64,000 nucleotides of DNA. Source: Thereva unica. Lineage: Eukaryota > Arthropoda > Insecta > Diptera > Therevidae. Below the pieces are notes generated by a model. That model saw only the letters and a program-made list of their open reading frames with translations. It did no database searches and had not been told where the DNA came from. The stretch is from contig OX465281.1 in the NCBI GenBank assembly GCA_949987705.1, forward strand, positions 202,837,804-202,901,803, written 5' to 3'. A program made the position numbers and the translations under genes. Every line of letters starts with the position of its first letter. Position 1 is the first letter of the stretch. This document shows positions 57,426-64,000 of this stretch, in pieces.

Positions 57426-58918
57426 CTTGAGGATTCTTGGCGTGTTTTTTTACGGTGGAAGATTGTGAGCCACTCACCCAACCTCCAACCTGGAAAACCA
57501 GTCCGGTAATTTTTTCGTTTTGAGGCGCGAAACACTCGCCTTTCGCCCTTCTCCGTCTGTTAATCTTGTACAGAAAAGAGCACCCAGGGGTCACCCGATG
57601 TGAAGTCAACATCTTCGTGGAGGTGGAGGTAGGATTAGGTAGTATATCGGAAGATCTTAGGTCGTGAAGATCTTAGATCGCAGATGACGTTTCTCAGGAC
57701 TTATCTCCTTCGAAAAATCACAAAAATAGCCTCACGTAATTTATGAACGACCCCTAACCATGCTCCAGGCGGAAGTTTTTGAGCGGCAAAAAATTATGCT
57801 CGTGGTTATATTGTAGTTAACCACTGAGTTTCTGAATGACAAAAGACTACCATAGTTAACTATAGTTAGCTTTAGCTAACCATAATAAGGTTATTGAACG
57901 CTCTCCTGTTAGTATTTATATATGTATTTATTTGTAGCATTCAGGGTGTTTCCTAACCTTGTTTAGCACACGAAAAAACGATAATCTATCAACCCGTACC
58001 CTTTCAATCAATCATTTTTAGTCAGTCGCAAATTGAAAGTTTATCAATAAAAGTTCCAAACTAAGTTTCTCTATCTCCTACAGAAAATACTGCAATATCC
58101 TAAAATAACAGATATGTCACTACTGAAAGAATTTTTTCCGACGATTAAACAGTATGCTGTATGTAAGTTGTAGCATGTAACACCAACAAGATGAACCTTA
58201 ATGAAAAAAAATTGAAAACAACTAAAAACTGAAACAAACTTTTACACTTCCTTCCGCAACATGTACAACTCCACATGTATGTACTTCAATGTTGCTAAAA
58301 CTTATATTGCTCCAATTTGCTCATTTTAATTAAAATTCAAGCATTATTTGGTGTTCACTAAAGTATTATTTGAAATTCGTCTTAATTAACAACGTTTTCC
58401 AAATATAACTGCAAAATATTGTTTAAAACTTTCACCTCGCCTTTTAATAGCCACACAATAGCCAAAAAGTTTGTAATGGAAAATAGTAAGTTGGAATTTT
58501 ACATGGTTTTTATAATTACGTGTTCGACTTTTCGAGTTTAAAGTGTGATTTGGAAACTAGTTGAATTATGTTTGAATAAAATTTAGACGCCATTCAATAA
58601 AAAACGATTTGGTTGTATAATTTTGCGTTGTCATAAAAGAATGTATTAGTCAAAACAGAGGAGCGCAAGAGCAGAATTAAAATGTATTCCACAGGTGAAT
58701 TAAGTAGAAAATGAAATTAAAATCAGAGAAATTCATGGAAATAATCTTTGGTTTAAAATATAATTTTGGTGAGATTTACGAGTTATGTTTTCAACCTGTA
58801 AATAAAATTAAAACAAAGTTCCTACACCAAGCCATGCTCCAATCACTATCAAAATAGAAAAACTCAATAATCTTAATTTAATCCCATAATTGTAGGGAAT
58901 TTAAAAATGTTGACATGT
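57426..58918. other. AT-rich, unassigned
   Basis: No gene recognised. A TTAACTATAGTTAGCTTTAG cluster of short palindromes lies at 57853-57890. Confidence 0.4.
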
Positions 58919-59026
58919 GAACTAAGCTTACTGTTGGACATTGCACCATGACGTGACAAATGACATGACGGACTAGTAGTACAAAGGGTGACTCCTGAGC
59001 TTAGCACTGCCACATAAAAAAAGCTA
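58919..59026 (+). pseudogene. 3' end of the 32167-34545 LINE family
   Basis: Matches the reverse complement of 32186-32290 (CTAAGCTTACTG, GGACTAGTAGTACAAAGGGT, GCACTGCCACATAAAAAAA versus GACTTTCACATAAAAAAA), including the short poly(A). Confidence 0.8.
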
Positions 59027-59139
59027 CAGCTTCGAAAATTACTACAGGTAATGACAGGATGCACTGACCCAGTCCTTTCAGACCAAGTTTACGGCTGCCC
59101 ACAACATATCTAACAGATAGCTTTGATACAATATGTCAT

Positions 59140-60600
59140 ACTCTGGTGATACCAGTACATGGTGACCTATATCTCTTTGGGCCTGCTGCAGATCTTGTGG
59201 CCGTCATGAGAGACTTCAATGAAAATTCAGGAGCAGATCGAACAGGCTGGAAAGGAACGATGGGCAAATTCGGACATGGGGTAGTTAACGACAACGGCTT
59301 ACGCCTGCTTTCATTCGCAACGAGAAATAACTTGATAGTTAGCAACAACATTTTCCGCCATCCATTAAAACACCAACTCACCTGCAAAATCCATCCGGCA
59401 ACTACTTGGCCATGTTAGACTACGTGTTGATCAACGCAAGATTACGCTAGATGTTCCGCAAAGACGTACGAAGGAGCAGAATGGAGACTCGAGTACCGGA
59501 AACTGTACCAGACAATCCCGCGGTTAGGCATCAACAAACGAAAGACAACATCAAGAAATCGGATGGAACTTTCGTGACTTCTCCCGATAGGCGTCTGTTG
59601 TAGCGGTGGAGAGAATTTTTCCATCAGCTGTACAACCATGATCCGCCACAAGGTCCAGCACGCGACGCGACCATTATCGAACAGCCGATGAATCAGTTTC
59701 TCGATACCGAACCGACAATTATCGAGGTGACGACGGCAATAAAATCGCTGAAAAATGGAAAAGCTCCAGGAATAGACCAAGTAAAAGCCGAGATGATCAA
59801 AGCCGGAGGTGATGTCTTATCACAACGACTCCTTGTCCTCATAACACACATATGGCATTCGTATCGTGTCCGGTGCGTGGGCGTGGAAGAAAGCGATCGT
59901 TGTCCCAATTTTGAATAAAGGCGACAGTCGGGAATGCAAGAATTATCGCGGTATTAGCCTCCGTTCGATCGTCGGCAAATTATTTACGTAAACCATAAAA
60001 TCGAGGCTACAGAAGCTTCGAGAGCAAACGATTCGGAAAGAACAAGGTGGATTTAGACCACATCAAGGATGCATTGATCAAATATTCGCACTCCGTCAGC
60101 TAATAGAAGTAGGAATTCGTTGCGGCAAACGAACTGTGATCGTTTTCATTGGTTTGTAATCCGCTTTCGATTTCATCGATTGGAACAGCTTGTGTAGAGC
60201 CTTGGAAATCGAACACGTGCCATTGAAAATCATCCAACTTCTCCAAGCGTCGTACGATGGCTCAACCAGCAGCATTCCTATTCGAAGCGACTTATCCGAG
60301 GAGCTCCCGATTTAAAACGGGTGTCCGACAGGGAGTCGTCGCTTCGTCACTTCTCTTCAACGTTGTGATCGTCGCTCGCGAATATGCGTGAAGTATTCGA
60401 TGGACGACTCGGAGTTCGATACGACGACAACAACTTCGTAGCCGGCTTAATGTTCGCCGACGATAGCGCCGTCTTCGCCGACACGGATGCCGAAGCAACA
60501 GACATCTTATACAACATTTCCCGCATCGCCTGCACACCATAGAATTATGCACTGCTGTCTGTTTTTGGAGCTCAACGAAAAGTATCCATACTCTAGCCAG
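59140..60600 (+). pseudogene. LINE ORF2 (endonuclease plus RT), heavily frameshifted
   Basis: 59200-59420 encodes the last part of the APE endonuclease (MRDFNENSGADRTG, GLRLLSFATRNNLIVSN). From 59690: IKSLKNGKAPGIDQVKAEMI, VVPILNKGDSRECKNYRGIS, EQGGFRPHQGCIDQIFALRQ, and in another frame FVAGLMFADDSAVFADTD with catalytic FADD. Many stops. The 3' end is missing. Confidence 0.82.
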
Positions 60601-60829
60601 CTACATAGCCACAAGTGTCCAGAAAAGGGTGCGCAACAAAAATGCGCGTGAAGCGAGTTTCTAATTCCAGTTCCAATCGAAGAAGTTCCAATCGTTCCTC
60701 TTTAGCTATCATTTAAAAACTAAAATTCAGAATTTTCTCTGCGGTTAAGTTCGAATGGGATATAGGTACCTTCAAGGCTGCTGCGAAAAAAATAGGTCTT
60801 CTCGGCTCAGAAGGGCTTGGATGATATTC

Positions 60830-61012
60830 TACAGTTGCTGCCATCATTATTTCTGGGTAACTTTTACGCTGACCTAAATTGCGAGGTGAAAAGGTAGGCT
60901 GGGGTGGTCTTTATCCCTAAATCGGGGGAAGATCGTATAAGGAACCAAAATTCCACCCATCTGCTTTCTAATGAAAATGATGAAGAAGGTTTTTGACAGG
61001 CATATTAGGGAG
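60830..61012 (+). pseudogene. R1-like LINE RT fragment
   Basis: VVFIPKSGEDRIRNQNSTHL followed in another frame by KMMKKVFDRHIREG corresponds to the first conserved RT blocks of R1/I-type LINEs. It stops abruptly where family B repeat sequence begins (61015). Confidence 0.62.
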
Positions 61013-61014
61013 GG

Positions 61015-61296
61015 TCTACTCAATATACCGTTAGATCCATGGCGGCCGTTTCAAGTGGGAGGATTACCGCTTTCTTCACAACCCCCTCGACTTGGGTATC
61101 AAATGAAACGGTATGATAACTAGAATACAATAAACAACAAAGTACACTCAATATACTGTTAGATCCATGGCGGCCGTCTCAAGATCCATGTATGCGTTCT
61201 TTGAGGCACTTCATCTGTGTAAAATTCATATCGTGCCGAACGGTGCATATATAATCTCTTTTTATAGGCGTTGCAACGTAAGCGCGCTTTTGCTAG
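61015..61296 (+). repeat. Family B units ending in a Helitron-type CTAG
   Basis: Contains about one and a half family B units (CTCAATATACCGTTAGATCC, GGCGGCCGT) and ends GGCGTTGCAACGTAAGCGCG...TTTTGCTAG at 61296, followed by T. This ties family B arrays to Helitron 3' ends. Confidence 0.65.
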
Positions 61297-61300
61297 TCTT

Positions 61301-61628
61301 AGACAAAAGAAAATGTAATTTAAAAATGGGAAATTCCAAGATTATTCACAAGTGGAAGTTCCGTATGCCGTTTATATATTTTTTCTTTTAAACCCTTACA
61401 TTTTGATACCCACAGAGTGCCCATTATGAACCAAAGCAATAGCCGCTTTTCATATTTCGAATCAATATTTTCATTTGTTATATTTTTCCAATTTGAAACC
61501 GTCAAACTCAGATCAGCACCAAAACTGCTGTTTATAAAAGAAAGTTTTAGTGACCAATGAAAATTCTGCATTAAGCAAGAGCCACTTTCTGTAAGTCGAT
61601 TTGTCATGGAAGCTGGCGATGAAAAGGG
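61301..61628. other. Unassigned sequence left of the gap
   Basis: A 95-codon minus ORF (61320-61607) without recognisable domain runs toward the gap; it could be a fragment of a larger gene. Confidence 0.3.
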
Positions 61629-61828
61629 NNNNNNNNNNNNNNNNNNNNNNNNNNNNNNNNNNNNNNNNNNNNNNNNNNNNNNNNNNNNNNNNNNNNNNNN
61701 NNNNNNNNNNNNNNNNNNNNNNNNNNNNNNNNNNNNNNNNNNNNNNNNNNNNNNNNNNNNNNNNNNNNNNNNNNNNNNNNNNNNNNNNNNNNNNNNNNNN
61801 NNNNNNNNNNNNNNNNNNNNNNNNNNNN
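61629..61828. other. Assembly gap (200 N)
   Basis: Exactly 200 N bases; real distance unknown. Confidence 0.99.
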
Positions 61829-62267
61829 TATATGGGTAATTCTTTTACAAACCGAACACTTTCTGACCGACCCCTCTTCGATTTGTCTGAAACTTTTTTT
61901 ACGGGTTCTATATCGAAAAATAAGATATACGTGTCCGAGGATTTTCCCATTTTTTATTTTTATTTTTTTTTACGGAGGGTGGAAAATTCGTGATTTTCGT
62001 GATTTTTGGATTGAAGACCTATTTTCAAAAATTCATAACTCCGGTTCTATTTGAGCTAGAAAAAACATTTTTTTTTTAAATTAAAGGTAACAGAGGGAAT
62101 TTTAAGGAAAAAAATATTTCAAGAAAATTTATGACAATTTTTCCATTGTTATTAGCAATTTAAATGTTAAAATCGATATTTAACAATGTTCCCCACCTCG
62201 TAGCACTTTTTAAATATAACCATTGTATTCTACGTTAAATTTTACATTGAAAATGCTTTTTTAAAAA
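61829..62267. other. Unassigned
   Basis: AT-rich, with homopolymer-rich phrases similar in style to the arms of the 1-kb palindrome (CATAACTCCGG.TCTAT), but no ORF or clear termini. Confidence 0.4.
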
Positions 62268-63335
62268 ATGGAGAAAAGATGGTTTCTATTGGAGAAAACC
62301 CAAATAAACAAGCGCGACATGTTTGTTAATACAAGATGTGCAGTCAGAATACAAGGAGAATTGACGGAATCCTTCCCAGTCAAGCAAGGCTTAAAGCAGG
62401 GCGATGGGCTGGCACCCATGCTATTTAATCTCTGCCTAGAAGGAGTAATTCGCAAGGTTAACATTGATGCGAACGCAACCCTGCTTAACAAATCCAAACA
62501 GTTGGCAGGATATGCCGACGATATAAACTGCCTTGCAAGATCACTGTCATATCTTAGAGAAACATTTACAGAATTAGAAGATGGATCAAAATATATAGGG
62601 CTGCAAATAAACGCAGAGAAGAGTAAGACTCTAATTCAGTCAAGGGTGGAAAGAAGAAGAAGAAACCACAATACCACCTGGGGGGAATATAACTTCGAAC
62701 GGGTAAACCAATTTAACTACCTGGGGTCAACAGTCAGCGAAGACAACGATGAGACGATAGACGTACAAAGAAGAATAAACGCCGCGAACAGAACATACTT
62801 CTCACTACTGCCAGTAATGAAATCCAGAGACATCCACAGAAAAACTAAAATAAGAATCTACAAAACCATCATACGTACAGTAGCTACGTATGGATGTGAA
62901 GCTTGGAGTATCTCCCAGAAATCCGCAGACAAGCTAGATATATTTGAGAGGAAGGTTCTCCGAAGGATATACGGCCCAATCAATGAAGACAGTGCATGGG
63001 GAATACGCTACAATCACGAATTGTACGACTTATACAAAGAATGTAAACTTTCGACCCATGCCAAACAACTACGTTTACGTTGGGCCGGCCATGTCCAAAG
63101 AATGGATGACTCAAGGATACCAAAAAAAGCCCTGTATCTACTACCAGATGGCAAAAGACCAGTTGGCAAACCACGGTTAAGGTGGGAAGATAATGTTAAG
63201 GTCGATGCAGCAAAACTGCTCAACACAAGAAACTGGAGACAAGCTGCGGAGCAGAGAGACGTCTGGAGGAAGAAGCTGATGGAGGCCAAGGCTCTAATTG
63301 GGCTGTAGAGCCATCGAAGAAGAAGAAGAAGAAGT
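62268..63335 (+). CDS. RTE-like LINE, 5'-truncated, intact C-terminal RT with (GAA)n tail
   Basis: 346 open codons (stop 63306-63308) covering the second half of the reverse transcriptase and the C-terminal tail: VKQGLKQGDGLAPMLFNLCL, catalytic YADD in AGYADDINCLA, INAEKSKTLIQSR, NYLGSTVSEDND, RTVATYGCEAWSISQKSADK, IFERKVLRRIYGPINED and RLRWAGHVQRMDDSRIPKKA. It ends in a GAA repeat (about 63316-63333) instead of poly(A). The first residues before VNTRCAVRI are host sequence. The endonuclease and RT fingers are lost. Its 3' end is duplicated at 36155-36345. Confidence 0.88.
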
Positions 63336-63579
63336 GACAACATTCTATCCGTCTCAACCTATAGAGTTATGGAGCAAATACACGGAGGACATGTCTGAAG
63401 ATATGTATGTATATTCTATGGTGTACAAAATATATTGCACAATTTGTAAATAACAATGTGTGATGAAATATACGACAAAGGACTGATTTTCATTGAGGAT
63501 ATGTGCATTACGATAGCAAATAAACTATTAATTCAGGTTGGCATAGATGTGCGAATCGACCCATGCACGATGCGTTCGA
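63336..63579. other. Unassigned spacer
   Basis: No feature recognised between the LINE tail and the Helitron helicase relic. Confidence 0.4.
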
Positions 63580-64000
63580 TCAAAAACTGAACCAAGAGCA
63601 TCATCATCGATCGAAATGCGCTGCAAGAAGCGATCCAATCTACTGTACCATTGCTGAATGATCAACAAAGAAATGCTTACGAAACATTGAATTGGACGTG
63701 AACAACCGCACTGGTCGGATCTCTTTCCTGGATGGGTGGAACAGGAAAAACATTCGGTATTTCGCTGATTCGGACCATAATTCAATCGCGAGCTGACGTT
63801 GCACTACCTTTCGCATCATCCAGAGTAGCAGGGACGATATTAGACGGAGGACGTACTGCACATTCCGCACTCAAATTGCCATTGAATTTGAACACAACGG
63901 AAACAACAAGGTGCAACAGCCCCTGGAACAGTGCTATAGGAAAATTGTTGATTGAATGCAAACTGATTGTTTGGACAAATGTACAATAGCGCACAAGAAA
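63580..64000 (+). pseudogene. Helitron PIF1-like helicase fragment, runs off the window
   Basis: Plus strand. LLNDQQRNAYETL precedes a frame change and a Walker A motif in GGTGKTFGISLI (about 63737), then SRADVALPFASSRVAGTILD, GGRTAHSALKLPLNLNTTE and IECKLIVW, the conserved order of Helitron PIF1 helicases just before the DE(C/x)TM(A/x)H Walker B region, which is shifted to another frame at 63975-64000. Helicases of this kind unwind the single-strand intermediate of rolling-circle transposition. Several frame changes indicate a dead copy. Confidence 0.82.

Overview
This window is AT-rich eukaryotic DNA made almost entirely of transposable elements and their wreckage. The families present (BEL/Pao and Ty3/gypsy LTR elements, piggyBac, PIF/Harbinger, pogo-like, Helitrons, several LINE lineages with (GAA)n tails, and MITEs) point to an arthropod, most likely an insect. 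A higher fly such as a tephritid is my guess, not something the sequence proves. There is no prokaryotic gene organisation, tRNA, rRNA or CRISPR. Two 200-base N gaps (3734-3933, 61629-61828) mark scaffold joins.

Layout. 1-3733: minus-strand BEL/Pao gag-pol, open throughout and running off both ends. 4144-5772: a five-exon Myb/SANT-like gene, the best candidate for an intact non-retroelement gene. 5837-15455: a Helitron, several MITEs (one inside another repeat), a broken PIF/Harbinger transposase and LINE tails. 15674-36128: one PIF/Harbinger transposon, bounded by perfect 25-bp terminal inverted repeats and inflated to 20.5 kb. Its transposase gene (plus strand) is split by about 13 kb of nested insertions strung along a (TA)n microsatellite: a small two-exon ORF, a young gypsy element, two Helitrons, a pogo-like deletion derivative and a 1-kb palindrome. 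Its Myb-like second gene (minus strand) is interrupted by two LINEs.

36155-39216: LINE fragments and a second copy of a 254-bp MITE. 39221-45097: a piggyBac element with TTAA flanks and a 595-aa transposase, carrying a nested 3.1-kb element with GAGCAAAAGCGG terminal repeats that itself holds a roughly 118-bp tandem array. 45102-64000: LINE relics (two of them chimeric), a Helitron that mirrors the one at 5837, a pogo-like DDE fragment, a 95-bp retroposon with a perfect target duplication, a LINE reverse transcriptase with a (GAA)n tail, and at the right edge a degraded Helitron PIF1-like helicase.

How the parts relate. The nesting gives a relative chronology: Harbinger first, then the contents of its (TA)n tract, with gypsy among the youngest (LTRs differ at one site); piggyBac before its GAGCAAAAGCGG passenger; pogo-like DNA before the tiny retroposons inside it. 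The helicase at the right edge is the sort of protein the small Helitrons would need in trans. The ORF predictions supplied for this window accept TTG, CTG and GTG starts and miss ORFs open at both ends, so several coordinates here were re-derived from the bases.
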